In this document: piece after piece, positions 49,717 to 60,943 of the stretch
Numbering within the stretch: the stretch's first letter is position 1
How the letters are laid out: the number at the start of each line of letters is the position of its first letter
Source: Streptomyces griseus
GTDB taxonomy: Bacteria > Actinomycetota > Actinomycetes > Nanopelagicales > Nanopelagicaceae
DNA length: 64,000 nt
Direction of reading: 5' to 3'
NCBI GenBank assembly: GCA_945884695.1
Contig: CAMCYO010000003.1
Span: 62,001-126,000 of the forward strand
Program-made: the position numbers and the translations under genes
Notes under the pieces: model-generated
The model's input: only the letters and a program-made list of their open reading frames with translations
What the model was told of the DNA's origin: nothing
Database searches by the model: none

Positions 49717-50835
49717 ATGTTTCAACGCGTCCTCTGGGTCTCGTTGACGCAAGCACTACGCACTATTGCTCTTTTATTATTACCAATATCTTTTCTTACT
49801 CTTTTGGCATGGGCAACTGCCGGAAGTAGTACCGCAAATACAGCAGATCCTATTCGTGTAGCAATCTGGTTATGGCTTGCATGCCATCACATTCCGTTTT
49901 CACTTCTCTTACCTCCAGCGCAAATTTCAGGCTTTCTTTCTTATCTTCCACTCGGTGCACTTATTTTTCCTTTTTTGGTTATTCGAAAGAGTTTTGGTCG
50001 AGTTATTAACCATATAGACATCGGCGAGCAATCTATCCGCTTGGCAAGATCACTCTTTACTGGAATATATTCTCTATGTGTAACTCTTATTGCTTGGCTA
50101 GCTCAAACTCAAAGCGTTAAGCCCGTTTATTATTGGGCTCCACTAATTGTTACAGCTGGTACATGGCTAACCACGAGCACGGTGGTAAGGAAGAAGCGCT
50201 CACTATCATTTATTCCTATTGATATAGGGTTTCGATTAATTGCAGTTGCCCTTGGAATTTCAAGCCTCGTGCTTGCAATTTCTCTTTTTGTGCATCTGGA
50301 AATGGTTAAGGACTTAACTTTAGTTTTGCAACCTGGAATCTTAGGCGGTGCTCTCTTACTACTTATCAATATTTTATTCATACCAAATGCGATTGTTGCA
50401 ACACTTTCCTATTTCGCCGGTTCAGGATTTGCTATTGGGACAGAAACAATTATTTCTCCATGGTCACATACGATTGCCGAGATTCCCGCTCTTCCAATTC
50501 TTGGAGCCCTTCCTACTGTGCGCCACCCAATGTTTCTGATTGCCGTAGTTTTCTTTATAGCGATGGGAAGTGTTTTACTCACTGCAACAATCTCACAGAG
50601 TCAACGAGTGACTTTGCAGAGTTTTATTGCAATTATTCTCGCAACCCTCTTTCTTTCAATTATGAGTAGTGGTGCACTGCTGACTTCATCTCTGGATACA
50701 GTTGGAGTTTCGCTCTGGAAATTCCCTTTGACTCTATCGATTGAAGTTGGAATCGGGATTCTTCTTGGGATGTTTGCACCTCGGCTCTTTGATCTTATTT
50801 CTGCAAGAAATCCACTTCGAAAACGTGGCGCATGA
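49717..50835 (+). CDS. perM: DUF6350 membrane protein (PerM-like)
   Basis: 372 residues with about nine hydrophobic membrane segments and short charged loops. No enzymatic motif is visible. Its position between sucCD and purN-purH is that of the mycobacterial PerM (DUF6350), reported to support cell division under stress; the assignment rests on synteny and topology. ATG start without a clear ribosome-binding site. Its stop overlaps purN by 4 nt. Confidence 0.8.
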   Translation: MFQRVLWVSLTQALRTIALLLLPISFLTLLAWATAGSSTANTADPIRVAIWLWLACHHIPFSLLLPPAQISGFLSYLPLGALIFPFLVIRKSFGRVINHIDIGEQSIRLARSLFTGIYSLCVTLIAWLAQTQSVKPVYYWAPLIVTAGTWLTTSTVVRKKRSLSFIPIDIGFRLIAVALGISSLVLAISLFVHLEMVKDLTLVLQPGILGGALLLLINILFIPNAIVATLSYFAGSGFAIGTETIISPWSHTIAEIPALPILGALPTVRHPMFLIAVVFFIAMGSVLLTATISQSQRVTLQSFIAIILATLFLSIMSSGALLTSSLDTVGVSLWKFPLTLSIEVGIGILLGMFAPRLFDLISARNPLRKRGA

Positions 50836-51407
50836 AGATAAGAGTTCTCTTACTTGCCTCTGGGGATGGATCATTGGTTCAAGCAATAATTGATGCTGTT
50901 AAAAAGGATGAATTAGATATACACATTGTTGGGCTGGTCTGTGATCAACCTGGTGCACGGGTTATTGAACGTGTAAAGGCTGCTGGTATTCCAACGTACC
51001 TCATTCCAATTGCGGTTGCGAGGCAACAGTGGGACAAAGAGATATGGGATGTAGGAATTGAGTTAAACCCAGATTTGATTGTCAGCGCAGGGTTTATGCG
51101 TATCCTTTCACCCGAATTTGTGGAACGTTTTAAGGTTATTAACTCCCACCCATCGCTACTGCCTAACTTTCCCGGTGTGCATGCAGTCAAAGACGCCCTG
51201 CTGGCAAATGTGGCAATGACTGGAACAACAATCCATTGGGTGGATTCTGGCGTAGATACAGGCGAGATTATTGCCCAAGTTGAAATTGCGGTGGTTCCAA
51301 ATGATGACATCGCATCACTCCATGAGCGTATTAAGATTGTCGAACGAGGTCTCATCGTAGAGACAATCTCAAAACTCTTACCCACATTGGAGAAACGCCA
51401 TGTCTGA
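50832..51407 (+). CDS. purN: Phosphoribosylglycinamide formyltransferase
   Basis: 191 residues. It formylates GAR with 10-formyl-THF in purine synthesis. Catalytic Asn and His in INSHPSLLPNFPG and Asp in HWVDSGVDTGEIIAQ are intact; the phosphate loop is ASGDGSLVQAI. The ATG overlaps perM by 4 nt and the end overlaps purH by 8 nt (ATGTCTGA). Confidence 0.97.
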   Translation: MKIRVLLLASGDGSLVQAIIDAVKKDELDIHIVGLVCDQPGARVIERVKAAGIPTYLIPIAVARQQWDKEIWDVGIELNPDLIVSAGFMRILSPEFVERFKVINSHPSLLPNFPGVHAVKDALLANVAMTGTTIHWVDSGVDTGEIIAQVEIAVVPNDDIASLHERIKIVERGLIVETISKLLPTLEKRHV

Positions 51408-52944
51408 GCGCAAACCAATGAGACGAGCGCTTATTAGCGTTTATGACAAAACTGGAGTCATTGAGTTAGGAAAACTTTTACAGAGCACTGGTGTAGAAAT
51501 ACTCTCTACAGGTTCAACTGCAAAGACATTGCAGGGCGCAGGAATTACCGTAACTGAGGTAAGTACTTACACAGGTTTTCCGGAAATAATGGGAGGGAGA
51601 GTAAAAACTCTGCACCCAAGGATTCACTCCGGGATTTTGGCAGATCAAAACAATCCAGAGCACTTGCGCGCGATTGAAGAGTTAGACATATTGCCTTTTG
51701 ATTTAGTTGTTATAAATCTTTATCCGTTTCAAGCAACGATTGCATCTGGAGCTGATTTTTCCGAATGCATTGAGCAGATAGACATTGGTGGTCCTTCAAT
51801 GTTGCGAGGCGCGGCAAAGAACTATGGTTCGGTTGCAGTTATTTGTCATCCCAATCAATATGGGCAACTTTCACAAGCGATAGTAGATGGTGGATTTAGC
51901 GATCTGGAGCGTAGAGCACTCGCACTTGAAGTCTTTAGAACAACTGCAGAGTACGACTTATCGATTGCCACTTGGTTAGGTGAGAATAGGCAAACACTTC
52001 CTACCTGGTTTGGTCGCATCTGGAATCAGCAAAACCCCCTTCGTTATGGTGAAAATCCACATCAAAAGGCAACTCTTTATGCAGATAGTGCAGCCTCATC
52101 AGGACTTGTTGCATCTAAGCAATTACATGGCAAGGAGATGTCATTTAATAACTACACGGATGCTGATGCAGCTTGGCGCGCAGCCCACGACCACAGCGCC
52201 CCCTGTGTTGCAATCATTAAGCATGCAAATCCATGCGGAATCGCTATAGGTTCCTCAATTGCCAAGGCGCATCGCAAGGCTCACGAGTGTGACCCCATTT
52301 CAGCTTTTGGTGGAGTTGTTGCAGCTAACCGTGAAGTAGATGCAGAAATGGCCCAGGCGCTTTCTCAAATTTTCACAGAAGTTCTTATTGCTCCTAGTTT
52401 TTCAAAAGAGGGTCTTGCAATATTGATGGGCAAGCCATCCATTCGAATTTTGGAATGTGCAACATCTGAAATTACTCCTTTCGAGTTGCGACTTGTTTCT
52501 GGAGGAGCACTACTTCAAGATACCGATCTCATTAATGCAGATGGCGATGATCCCAAGAACTGGAAGCAAGTGTCCGGTCCTGCAGTGAGTGCAGAAATTT
52601 TGCAAGATTTGCATTTTGCTTGGCGCTCTGTGCGGGCGGTGAAGAGCAATGCAATTCTCTTGGCAAAAGATGGCGCATCCATTGGAATTGGAATGGGTCA
52701 AGTAAATCGCGTGGACTCTGCGCAGTTAGCGGTCTCACGTGGGGGAGATCGAGTGCAATCCTGCGTCGGAGCAAGCGATGCCTTTTTCCCATTTGCCGAT
52801 GGTCTGGAAATCCTTATCAAAGCCGGAGTCTGCGCCATAGTTCAACCTGGTGGAAGCGTGCGAGATGAAGAGGTTATCGCCGTGGCACAAAAGGCAAATA
52901 TCCCAATGTTTTTCACAAGCGTGCGCCATTTCTCGCATGCATAA
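51400..52944 (+). CDS. purH: Bifunctional AICAR transformylase / IMP cyclohydrolase
   Basis: 514 residues. N-terminal IMP cyclohydrolase (MGS-like) domain: [53 protein letters not shown] (here [15 protein letters not shown]). C-terminal AICAR transformylase: KHANPCG and [16 protein letters not shown], ending SVRHFSHA. It does the last two steps to IMP with purN upstream and uses the folate pool that folD supplies. Confidence 0.97.
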   Translation: MSERKPMRRALISVYDKTGVIELGKLLQSTGVEILSTGSTAKTLQGAGITVTEVSTYTGFPEIMGGRVKTLHPRIHSGILADQNNPEHLRAIEELDILPFDLVVINLYPFQATIASGADFSECIEQIDIGGPSMLRGAAKNYGSVAVICHPNQYGQLSQAIVDGGFSDLERRALALEVFRTTAEYDLSIATWLGENRQTLPTWFGRIWNQQNPLRYGENPHQKATLYADSAASSGLVASKQLHGKEMSFNNYTDADAAWRAAHDHSAPCVAIIKHANPCGIAIGSSIAKAHRKAHECDPISAFGGVVAANREVDAEMAQALSQIFTEVLIAPSFSKEGLAILMGKPSIRILECATSEITPFELRLVSGGALLQDTDLINADGDDPKNWKQVSGPAVSAEILQDLHFAWRSVRAVKSNAILLAKDGASIGIGMGQVNRVDSAQLAVSRGGDRVQSCVGASDAFFPFADGLEILIKAGVCAIVQPGGSVRDEEVIAVAQKANIPMFFTSVRHFSHA

Positions 52945-52951
52945 ACGGCGT

Positions 52952-52967
52952 TAGGATTGGGAAAATG
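52952..52967 (+). promoter_or_regulatory. Leaderless promoter -10 for folD
   Basis: TAGGAT (52952-52957) lies 7 nt before the folD ATG at 52965, in the 20-nt gap after purH. GGGAAA in the spacer is too close to the ATG to serve well as a ribosome-binding site. Confidence 0.5.
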
Positions 52968-53804
52968 AGCGCACAGATTTTAGATGGCAAGGCACTTGCC
53001 CAAAGAATTAAATCAGCAATGGCTCTAGAAGTTATTGAATTGAAAAAAAATGGAAAAATTCCAGGACTCGGAACCGTTCTTGTTGGAGATGATCCAGGCT
53101 CACATTCATATGTAAAAGGCAAACATCGAGATTGCCAAGAAGTAGGAATTACCTCTATTCAAATTAATCTTCCCGCATCAGCCAAAGAGGCAGATATTTT
53201 GTCAGCAATTGCCGATCTCAATGCTTCAAAAGAATGCACCGGATACATAGTTCAACTCCCACTTCCATCCGGAATAAATTCTCAAAAAGTCTTAGAAGCA
53301 ATTGATCCATCTAAAGATGCAGATGGCCTGCACCCCCTAAATTTGGGCCGACTAGTAAGTGGTCAATCAGGTCCCTTGCCATGTACACCGCGCGGAATTG
53401 TCGAACTCTTGAGAGCGTACAAAGTGGCCATTGATGGAGCTGAGATCACTGTAATTGGTCGAGGCATCACCGTTGGGCGCCCATTGGGACTTTTATTAAC
53501 TCGCAAGAGCGAGAACGCAACGCTTACTTTGACTCATACTGGAACTAAGGATTTAGCCAGACATACCAAGAAGGCAGATATTGTTATTGCAGCAATTGGT
53601 AAGGCGCATTTTTTAACTGCTGCAATGATCAAAAGTGGCGCAACGGTAATTGATGTTGGAATCTCACGTACGCGTGAAGGTTTGCTCGGAGATGTTCACC
53701 CTGCAGTTTCGCAAGTTGCATCATTTATTGCACCGATGCCGGGAGGCGTTGGACCAATGACTCGAGCTATGCTATTAAAAAATGTAGTTGAAGCATGTCG
53801 TTGA
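52965..53804 (+). CDS. folD: Methylene-THF dehydrogenase / methenyl-THF cyclohydrolase
   Basis: 279 residues. It interconverts methylene-, methenyl- and 10-formyl-THF. Family blocks: [77 protein letters not shown] and [13 protein letters not shown]. It supplies the formyl donor for the adjacent purN and purH. It overlaps the DUF3017 gene by 10 nt. Confidence 0.97.
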   Translation: MSAQILDGKALAQRIKSAMALEVIELKKNGKIPGLGTVLVGDDPGSHSYVKGKHRDCQEVGITSIQINLPASAKEADILSAIADLNASKECTGYIVQLPLPSGINSQKVLEAIDPSKDADGLHPLNLGRLVSGQSGPLPCTPRGIVELLRAYKVAIDGAEITVIGRGITVGRPLGLLLTRKSENATLTLTHTGTKDLARHTKKADIVIAAIGKAHFLTAAMIKSGATVIDVGISRTREGLLGDVHPAVSQVASFIAPMPGGVGPMTRAMLLKNVVEACR

Positions 53805-54022
53805 AAATTAGTAGTACAAAATTTCTGGCCTACTTTGCCGTAGTAGTGGGTCTGGTGGCGGGGATAGCTGGCTATGTTCGCGCAGGTGCCTTATTTATTG
53901 CAGTAGGAGCCCTTAGCGTGAGTATTTCTCATCACAGCTCACGTAGGTTTGAACGCTATCTGCCCATACTTTTGGCGATAGCGCTCTTCGTCTTGGCTTT
54001 GGCCCTTCCTCGAGGACGCTAG
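53795..54022 (+). CDS. DUF3017 small membrane protein
   Basis: 75 residues with two or three hydrophobic stretches ([50 protein letters not shown]) and basic ends. DUF3017 proteins are found after folD in many Actinobacteria and have no known function. It starts within the folD end (10-nt overlap). Confidence 0.8.
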   Translation: MSLKISSTKFLAYFAVVVGLVAGIAGYVRAGALFIAVGALSVSISHHSSRRFERYLPILLAIALFVLALALPRGR

Positions 54023-54079
54023 AATTATCTTGATGTCGAGAGAGTTTAAAGAAAACCTCTAAGAAAGGCAGTGAACGCA

Positions 54080-55030
54080 ATGTCGAAAAAAGTAAGCGTT
54101 ATCGGAGCTGGATTTTATGGTTCCACAACTGCCATGCGATTAGCTGAATACAATATTTTTGACACGGTTGTCTTGACAGATATTGTCGAAGGTAAGCCAG
54201 AAGGTTTAGCTCTGGACATGAATCAATCGCGCTCAATTGAAAATTTTGAAACAAAAATTATAGGAGCAACAACTACTGCCGACGGTGGCGGATACGAAGC
54301 AACCGCTAACTCGGATGTAATTGTTATTACTGCAGGCCTTCCTCGCAAACCTGGCATGAGCCGCATGGATCTCATCGGAGTTAACGCAGGTATCGTCCGC
54401 GGAGTTGCAGAAAACATTGCAAAGCACAGCCCGAACGCCGTAATTATCGTTGTTTCTAATCCTCTTGATGAGATGACAGCGCTGGCGCAATTGGCCTCAG
54501 GTTTTCCTCGTAATCGTGTCATGGGTCAGGCTGGAATGCTTGATACAGCGCGATTTACAAACTTTGTTGCAGAAAAACTAAAAGTTCCAGTGGGCTCAGT
54601 TAAGACGTTAACTTTGGGATCTCATGGGGACACCATGGTTCCCGTTCCAAGTCGTTGCACCGTTGATGGCGTTGCTCTCACTCAAAAATTATCTCAAGAA
54701 GAAATTGATGATTTGGTAACCCGTACCCGCAATGGCGGAGCAGAAGTAGTTGCTTTACTCAAAACTGGTTCTGCATATTACGCACCATCTGCTGCTGCTG
54801 CGCGCATGGCCAAGGCGGTCATCGAAGATTCAGGTGCAGTAATGCCAGTCTGCGCATGGGTTGACGGAGAATATGGAATCTCAGGTGTTTATCTCGGAGT
54901 TGAAGCACAAATTGGGCGCGGTGGAATTACCAAAGTTGTTGAAACCGCACTTTCTCAAAGCGAATTAGCAGAACTCAAAGTTGCTGCAGAAGCAGTCCGT
55001 GCAAAACAAGCAGATGTACAGAGCCTCTAG
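54080..55030 (+). CDS. mdh: Malate dehydrogenase (LDH-like type)
   Basis: 316 residues from the ATG at 54080 (AAAGG at 54064-54068); a GTG at 54071 would add three residues. NAD-binding [17 protein letters not shown], substrate loop [12 protein letters not shown] with the Arg that marks malate over lactate, [13 protein letters not shown], catalytic His in [10 protein letters not shown]. This is the tetrameric LDH-like MDH, not the dimeric cytosolic type of many Actinobacteria. icd follows after 13 nt. Confidence 0.95.
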   Translation: MSKKVSVIGAGFYGSTTAMRLAEYNIFDTVVLTDIVEGKPEGLALDMNQSRSIENFETKIIGATTTADGGGYEATANSDVIVITAGLPRKPGMSRMDLIGVNAGIVRGVAENIAKHSPNAVIIVVSNPLDEMTALAQLASGFPRNRVMGQAGMLDTARFTNFVAEKLKVPVGSVKTLTLGSHGDTMVPVPSRCTVDGVALTQKLSQEEIDDLVTRTRNGGAEVVALLKTGSAYYAPSAAAARMAKAVIEDSGAVMPVCAWVDGEYGISGVYLGVEAQIGRGGITKVVETALSQSELAELKVAAEAVRAKQADVQSL

Positions 55031-55043
55031 AACTGGAGTAGTA

Positions 55044-56258
55044 ATGAAGAAGATTAAAGTCGTAGGAACTGTTGTAGAGCTCGACGGAGATGAAATGACC
55101 AGAATCATCTGGCAATTCATTAAAGAGCAGTTGATCTTGCCTTATCTGGACATCAACCTTGAGTATTACGATCTTGGCATTGAGCACCGTGATGCGACGA
55201 ATGATCAAGTAACTATTGATTCAGCCCTTGCCATTAAGAAACACGGTGTCGGCGTTAAGTGCGCAACCATCACACCAGATGAGGCCCGAGTAGAAGAATT
55301 TGGCCTTAAGAAGATGTGGAAATCTCCAAACGGGACTGTGCGAAATATTCTGGGCGGTGTTATTTTCCGCGAGCCAATTATTATCAGCAATGTTCCACGA
55401 TTGGTACCTCAATGGACAAAGCCGATTGTTATTGGTCGTCATGCATTTGGTGATCAGTACCGTGCGACAGATTTCTTGGTGCCAAGTGCTGGAACACTCA
55501 CGATGACATTTGCTCCAGAAGATGGAAGCAAGCCAATGGAGTTTGAAGTGTACAAATTTGAAGGTTCTGGCGTTGCAATGGGCATGTATAACGTTGATGA
55601 ATCCATTCGCGATTTTGCACGTGCTTCACTCAACTACGGATTAATCCGTAATTACCCAGTCTTCTTATCAACTAAAAACACAATTCTAAAAGCTTATGAT
55701 GGACGATTTAAAGATATCTTTGAAGTGATCTTTAAGACTGAGTTTAAAGAGAAGTTTGAAAAAGCCGGCATAACCTACGAGCATCGTTTAATTGATGACA
55801 TGGTTGCTACTGCTTTGCGTTGGGAAGGTGGGTATGTCTGGGCTTGTAAAAATTATGATGGCGATGTTCAGTCAGACACAGTTGCCCAAGGTTTTGGTTC
55901 ACTTGGCTTAATGACAAGTGTTCTAATGACTCCAGATGGAAAGACGGTAGAGGCAGAAGCTGCACACGGAACCGTTACTCGCCACTTCCGAAATCATCAA
56001 CAAGGCAAAGCAACATCAACAAATCCAATTGCATCAATTTTTGCTTGGACACAAGGGCTGCAACATCGCGCTAAGTTGGATAACACTCCAGAGTTGGCAA
56101 AATTTGCAGCAACCCTTGAGCGAGTCTGTATCGAAACTGTTGAGTCAGGAAAAATGACTAAAGATCTAGCCGTCTTGATCTCACCTGATGCTCCATGGGA
56201 GACAACACAAGAGTTTTTGGCATCCATCGATGCCAATCTCCAAAAGGCTATGGCCTAA
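55044..56258 (+). CDS. icd: NADP-dependent isocitrate dehydrogenase
   Basis: 404 residues from the ATG at 55044 (GGAG at 55035-55038); the frame extends upstream inside mdh without homology. Dimeric eukaryote-like type [80 protein letters not shown]. Forms a two-gene TCA unit with mdh. Converges with the ugpC-like gene, 15 nt apart, no terminator seen. Confidence 0.97.
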   Translation: MKKIKVVGTVVELDGDEMTRIIWQFIKEQLILPYLDINLEYYDLGIEHRDATNDQVTIDSALAIKKHGVGVKCATITPDEARVEEFGLKKMWKSPNGTVRNILGGVIFREPIIISNVPRLVPQWTKPIVIGRHAFGDQYRATDFLVPSAGTLTMTFAPEDGSKPMEFEVYKFEGSGVAMGMYNVDESIRDFARASLNYGLIRNYPVFLSTKNTILKAYDGRFKDIFEVIFKTEFKEKFEKAGITYEHRLIDDMVATALRWEGGYVWACKNYDGDVQSDTVAQGFGSLGLMTSVLMTPDGKTVEAEAAHGTVTRHFRNHQQGKATSTNPIASIFAWTQGLQHRAKLDNTPELAKFAATLERVCIETVESGKMTKDLAVLISPDAPWETTQEFLASIDANLQKAMA

Positions 56259-56273
56259 TTTAGGACCGAAGTT

Positions 56274-57356
56274 TTATTTTAAGCGCTCACCTGTTGCTGA
56301 ATCGAAGAAGTGAATTACCTCTGGGTTGGCAACAACGCTAATTGTTGTTCCTGGCTTTGGTGGACTCTTAGGGTCCCAACGAATAATCACTTGAGCGCCT
56401 TCATCTAATGAGTGCGCAAACTTAATTGTCGGATCTGCTGGCTTTCCGTAAACAAATGCATCAGCGCCAAGTTCTTCAACAACTTCAACAAGAACATCGA
56501 ATCCAGCACTTGATGGAGTGAAACTCTCTGGTCGCACGCCAACTGTCACCGTTGAGCCTGTATTTGTTGGAACAGGAATTGAGAGCCCGCCAAGTTTTGC
56601 AATCCCACCCGAAACCGGAGCGATAAGTAAGTTCATAGCAGGGGAACCAATAAATCCAGCAACAAAAGCATTAGCAGGATTGTCATAGAGGTTTCGCGGT
56701 GTATCAACTTGTTGCAGCAATCCATCCTTAAGGACCGCAACACGATCTCCCATCGTCATGGCTTCGACTTGGTCGTGAGTTACATAAACAGTTGTAATAC
56801 CAAGACGACGTTGCAGGGCTGCGATTTGCGTACGTGTTGCAACACGTAACTTGGCATCTAAATTTGAAAGTGGCTCGTCCATAAGAAAAACTTGAGGCTC
56901 GCGAACAATTGCTCGTCCCATTGCAACTCTTTGGCGCTGTCCACCAGAGAGTGCTTTAGGTTTGCGGTCAAGATATGGCTCGAGATCTAATAGCTTTGCC
57001 GCTTCTAATACTCTGCGATCGCGCTCTTCCTTGGATACGCCGGCAATTTTAAGTGCAAAGCCCATATTTTCAGCAACGCTCATATGTGGATAGAGCGCGT
57101 ATGACTGAAATACCATCGCGATGTCACGATCTTTTGGTGCAATATTTGTGACATCACGATCGCCTATGAGAATGCGACCGTTATCAATTTCTTCAAGGCC
57201 AGCCAACATACGAAGTGAAGTGGATTTTCCACAGCCTGATGGCCCGACGAGAACTAAGAATTCGCCATCTTTAACAACAAGATCTAGTTTGTCGACGGCA
57301 GGGACTGTGGTGCCTGGATAAATACGTGTTGCTTTTTCGAATACAACTGAAGCCAT
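56274..57356 (-). CDS. Sugar ABC transporter ATPase, MalK/UgpC/MsmK family
   Basis: 360 residues. Walker A GPSGCGKST, Q-loop MVFQSYALYPHMSV, signature LSGGQRQRVAMGRAI, Walker B VFLMDEPLSNLDAKLR, H-loop YVTHDQVEAM, then a TOBE regulatory C-terminal domain (VGVRPESF). This is a CUT1 carbohydrate-importer ATPase. No permease or binding protein lies beside it, so it probably serves several importers coded elsewhere, as MsmK/MsmX do. Start 57356 with AGGAG upstream. Confidence 0.93.
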   Translation of the reverse strand: MASVVFEKATRIYPGTTVPAVDKLDLVVKDGEFLVLVGPSGCGKSTSLRMLAGLEEIDNGRILIGDRDVTNIAPKDRDIAMVFQSYALYPHMSVAENMGFALKIAGVSKEERDRRVLEAAKLLDLEPYLDRKPKALSGGQRQRVAMGRAIVREPQVFLMDEPLSNLDAKLRVATRTQIAALQRRLGITTVYVTHDQVEAMTMGDRVAVLKDGLLQQVDTPRNLYDNPANAFVAGFIGSPAMNLLIAPVSGGIAKLGGLSIPVPTNTGSTVTVGVRPESFTPSSAGFDVLVEVVEELGADAFVYGKPADPTIKFAHSLDEGAQVIIRWDPKSPPKPGTTISVVANPEVIHFFDSATGERLK

Positions 57357-57493
57357 AATTAATTACTCCTTCTCCGAGCAGGTACGTGCTCGACGATCCG
57401 TTGGTTGAAGGTGAAGACCCGTGTGAGGCGAACCCTCAGCAGGTGCCTGAAATATAGGCGAAAGTTCAACTCCAGGCAAGACTCTGTTCGAGA

Positions 57494-57509
57494 TAAGATG
57501 TGCCATATG
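57494..57509 (+). promoter_or_regulatory. Leaderless promoter -10 for the CorC-like gene
   Basis: TAAGAT (57494-57499) is 7 nt before the ATG at 57507. It sets the start there instead of the distant in-frame ATG at 57405, which would add 34 basic, non-homologous residues. Confidence 0.55.
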
Positions 57510-58805
57510 CAAAGCGACCGATCACTTCACGGGCTCGTAACAAATATAGGAATCGTTGCCGCGCTTATTTTGATTGCAGCTCTCTTCGTTGCTGCTGAAA
57601 TCGCTCTGATTTCTTTGCGTGAAAGCCAAGTTCGCCAAATGGCAACTCGCGGTCGCAGAGGTGCTCGAGTTGCTGCACTGTCGACAAACCCCAATCGCTT
57701 TTTAGCAGCGGCTCAAGTGGGAGTCACTGTCTGTGGATTTCTCTCTGCAGCCCTTGGCGCAGAAAGACTTGGCACGTATGTAGAACCGTGGTTAGAAAGT
57801 TCAGGTCTTTCAAAAACATGGAGTAGCAATCTCTCCCTTGTCGGGTTAACTCTTGTTATTGCTTACTTTTCTTTAGTCTTTGGTGAGTTAGTTCCGAAAA
57901 GATTGGCCCTGTTCCGAACTGAAGAAATTGCACTTGCATCAGCCCCGATTATCGATGTACTTGCAATGTTTTTCAGACCCATTATTTGGTTGCTTTCACA
58001 TTCAACAGATTTAGTAGTGCGTATTTTTGGAGTTGATCCAAAAGAAAAGCGCACTCAGATGTCAGAGGAGGAGTTGCTAGATTTAGTCACAGGTCATGCT
58101 GCTCTTAGCGATGAAGAACGCGACATCGTAGAAGAAGTATTTAATGCCAGCGAGCGCCAAGTCCACGAAGTCATGGTGCCCCGTACTGAAGTAGATTTCA
58201 TGGATGGCTCATTAACTATTAGCAAAGCAATCGCATTAGCTGTCGAAAGAGCACACTCTCGATATCCCGTTGTCCGGGGTTCAAGTGATGAGATTATTGG
58301 TTTTATTCATGTGAGGGATTTACTCGACACATCACTTGCTGGGAAAGATGGGAAAATTCAAGAGTTAGTCAGATCGATTATGTTCTTGCCAGGAACTAAA
58401 GGAGTTTTGCCGGCCCTTACTGAAATGCGTAGCCAGCGTCAGCATTTAGCAATTGTGCTCGACGAATATGGCGGAACCGATGGAATTATCACCATGGAAG
58501 ACCTCGTTGAGTGCCTCATTGGAGATATTAAAGACGAATATGACAGCCATGAAACGGAAGTCCAAGAGCAATCTCATTCAGGAGATATTGAGGTTGATGG
58601 GCTGATTTCCATCGAAGATTTATTGGATCAAACGGGAATTGAAATCCCGGAGGGCCCTTATGAGACTGCAAGCGGTTTCGTGATGCACTTCCTGGGGCGC
58701 ATGCCACAAGCAAAAGACGTGCTTACAATCAACGGAATCCGTGTCGAAGTCTTATCGCTGGAAGGAAAGCGCGCGGGCCGTCTTTTAATCTCTCGTTCGG
58801 TCTAG
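57507..58805 (+). CDS. CNNM/CorC-family CBS-domain membrane protein (hemolysin-like)
   Basis: 432 residues. A DUF21 (CNNM) membrane domain (about 1-190; [32 protein letters not shown]) is followed by two CBS domains ([70 protein letters not shown]) and a C-terminal CorC_HlyC transporter-associated domain. The family includes Mg/Co export proteins and is often labelled hemolysin. trpS follows after 11 nt. Confidence 0.93.
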   Translation: MQSDRSLHGLVTNIGIVAALILIAALFVAAEIALISLRESQVRQMATRGRRGARVAALSTNPNRFLAAAQVGVTVCGFLSAALGAERLGTYVEPWLESSGLSKTWSSNLSLVGLTLVIAYFSLVFGELVPKRLALFRTEEIALASAPIIDVLAMFFRPIIWLLSHSTDLVVRIFGVDPKEKRTQMSEEELLDLVTGHAALSDEERDIVEEVFNASERQVHEVMVPRTEVDFMDGSLTISKAIALAVERAHSRYPVVRGSSDEIIGFIHVRDLLDTSLAGKDGKIQELVRSIMFLPGTKGVLPALTEMRSQRQHLAIVLDEYGGTDGIITMEDLVECLIGDIKDEYDSHETEVQEQSHSGDIEVDGLISIEDLLDQTGIEIPEGPYETASGFVMHFLGRMPQAKDVLTINGIRVEVLSLEGKRAGRLLISRSV

Positions 58806-58816
58806 TTCATGCGAGA

Positions 58817-59824
58817 ATGTCGCTCGTGACCCGCAAGAGAGTTCTCTCCGGCATTCAGCCAACGCATGACTCATTTCATCTTGGTAATTACTTAGGTGCA
58901 CTCAAACAATGGGTTGATCTCCAAGAAGAACACGATGCATTTTATTGCGTTGTAGATCTCCATGCCCTCACGATTGAAACCGAACCTGCACTTCTTCGGA
59001 AGAGAATTCTAGCCTCAGCTGCACAGTTGTTGGCACTTGGGGTAGATCCCGACAAGTGCACACTCTTTTTGCAATCACATGTTCCTGCACACAATCAACT
59101 CGGTTGGATTATGGAATGTCTAGCTGGATTTGGTGAAGCCAGTCGCATGACTCAGTTCAAGGACAAGTCCCAAAAAACTGGTACAGACCGCACAGTAGTT
59201 GGACTTTTCACTTACCCAATGTTGCAAGCTGCCGACATCTTGTTGTATCAAGCCGACTTGGTTCCTGTAGGCGAGGATCAACGTCAACACATTGAACTGA
59301 CGCGCGATTTAGCAGGTCGCTTCAATTCTCGATATGGGCAAGCTTTTCAGCTTCCTGATGCTTATATTTTGAAAAGTGGAGCAAAGATTAATGATCTACA
59401 AGAGCCAACATCGAAAATGAGCAAGTCTGCAAATTCCATGCAGGGGGTTATTGAACTTATGGATACTCCTGAAATAAATGTAAAGAAAATCAAGAGTGCC
59501 ATGACAGATACTGGAAGAGAAGTGGTTTTTGATGAGAAAGAGAAACCGGGAATCAGTAATTTATTAACAATCCACTCTGCACTATCTGGTAAGAAGATTA
59601 GTGATATAGAAAAAGAATACGAAGGAAAAGGTTACGGAGATTTTAAAGCTGGAGTCGCCGAAGTCGTTGTTGAAGTCCTAAGGCCTATTCGCCAGCGAGC
59701 TCTTGAACTTCTGGAAGATGAAACTTATTTACTGAAAATTCTGACTGGTGGGGCTCTTAAAGCCCGCGCGGTGGCTGAAAAAACAATGGCAAATGCATAT
59801 CAAAATCTTGGTCTCGTGCAATGA
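58817..59824 (+). CDS. trpS: Tryptophanyl-tRNA synthetase
   Basis: 335 residues. Class I synthetase with the HIGH-like HLGN (21-24), the KMSKS motif in [11 protein letters not shown] and [18 protein letters not shown] at the start. Usual bacterial TrpRS length. It overlaps the next gene by 4 nt (ATGA). Confidence 0.97.
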   Translation: MSLVTRKRVLSGIQPTHDSFHLGNYLGALKQWVDLQEEHDAFYCVVDLHALTIETEPALLRKRILASAAQLLALGVDPDKCTLFLQSHVPAHNQLGWIMECLAGFGEASRMTQFKDKSQKTGTDRTVVGLFTYPMLQAADILLYQADLVPVGEDQRQHIELTRDLAGRFNSRYGQAFQLPDAYILKSGAKINDLQEPTSKMSKSANSMQGVIELMDTPEINVKKIKSAMTDTGREVVFDEKEKPGISNLLTIHSALSGKKISDIEKEYEGKGYGDFKAGVAEVVVEVLRPIRQRALELLEDETYLLKILTGGALKARAVAEKTMANAYQNLGLVQ

Positions 59825-60810
59825 GAAAGCTTCGCTCGGTACTCTCCCTTGCACTAATAGCAGTTCTCACTTTTTCCAATATTTCTCCAGTCCAAGCCAA
59901 CCCTTCACTTCACATTGGGGTGGCTTATGACACCGGTGGATTGGGTGATCATTCTTTCAATGATGCGGTAAATGCAGGTTTAATTCTTGCTAAAAAGCGA
60001 ATCAAGTTTGCCATCGATTCAACTGTAACTATCGGAACAGAAAATGATAGACAATTACGCATTCTTTCACTCATTAAGAAGAAATGTGATGTTGTCGTGG
60101 TAGTCGGATCCCAGTATGCATCCGCACTAAAAGTAGTTGCCACACAGTTCCCAGATCAACAATTTGCAATTATCAATGATGAATCTATAGGGCTTAGGAA
60201 TGTAACTTCTCTTGTCTTTGCCGAAAATCAAGGCGGATACCTGGCCGGTGCTACAGCAGCACTTCTATCGAAAAGTTCTAAAATCGGAATAATCACGAAT
60301 ATCGCACAAAATAAGGGATTTGAAAAAGGGTTTGCATCAGGTGCGACCACAGTAAAATCCACGATTGTTATTGATTCAAAATATGCAAATGATTCTGTAG
60401 CGAGTGTGGCAAAACTGATGATTGCCCAAGGAGCAGATGTTATTTTCTCCACAAACCCAGGTTCAGATGTTGAGCTATTGAATGTGGTTGCAGCTGCCAA
60501 TAAAAGTGGAAAATCTGTAGGAGTAATTGGGCTAGAGCCTGAGCAGTATGCGACGTTGAGTGCGTCGACGAAAAAGTATCTTGTAGCCTCAGTTGTAAAG
60601 CGCATTGATATTGCGCTAGTGGACCTAGTTTCAGAGGTGTCACTAGGCAATACTTTGTCGGATATTCTCAATCCCGAGGTTGGGTCATCCGGGCGCCGGT
60701 ACGGAATTTTCGACAAGGGAGTAGAAATTTCTCTCTGGTCGCCAGATCTTGCTAAGGTGGCGAAGCAGATCAATCTTTTGGCCAAGAAAGCGGCAAAACT
60801 TTCTACCTAG
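59821..60810 (+). CDS. BMP-family ABC transporter substrate-binding protein 1
   Basis: 329 residues with a Sec signal peptide (about 1-26, SPVQA then NPS) and a BMP (Med/PnrA) fold: [71 protein letters not shown] proteins bind nucleosides for uptake. The ATG overlaps trpS by 4 nt, so this copy is coexpressed with trpS, unusual for a binding protein. No lipobox cysteine is seen. Confidence 0.88.
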   Translation: MRKLRSVLSLALIAVLTFSNISPVQANPSLHIGVAYDTGGLGDHSFNDAVNAGLILAKKRIKFAIDSTVTIGTENDRQLRILSLIKKKCDVVVVVGSQYASALKVVATQFPDQQFAIINDESIGLRNVTSLVFAENQGGYLAGATAALLSKSSKIGIITNIAQNKGFEKGFASGATTVKSTIVIDSKYANDSVASVAKLMIAQGADVIFSTNPGSDVELLNVVAAANKSGKSVGVIGLEPEQYATLSASTKKYLVASVVKRIDIALVDLVSEVSLGNTLSDILNPEVGSSGRRYGIFDKGVEISLWSPDLAKVAKQINLLAKKAAKLST

Positions 60811-60868
60811 GGTTGAGAGTTTATCTTTTCGTTATAACTTACAGTCCTCTCGTGCGAGCCTTAAATAC

Positions 60869-60900
60869 TTGTTTTTTCGACTCTGACGCTAGGCTAGCCT
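60869..60900 (+). promoter_or_regulatory. Candidate promoter and palindrome upstream of the second BMP gene
   Basis: TTGTTT (60869-60874) and TAGGCT (60890-60895) are 15 nt apart, slightly short. The -10 is embedded in AGGCTAGCCT (60891-60900), a perfect 10-bp palindrome that could be an operator. Confidence 0.4.
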
Positions 60901-60943
60901 GAAATCAACTCCCCATCTAATACATGGGACCCTTGGAGGAAAA

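Noticed and set aside
57405-57506. N-terminal extension of the CorC-like protein from ATG 57405
   Set aside because: 34 basic residues without homology, located in the promoter region with the -10 at 57494.
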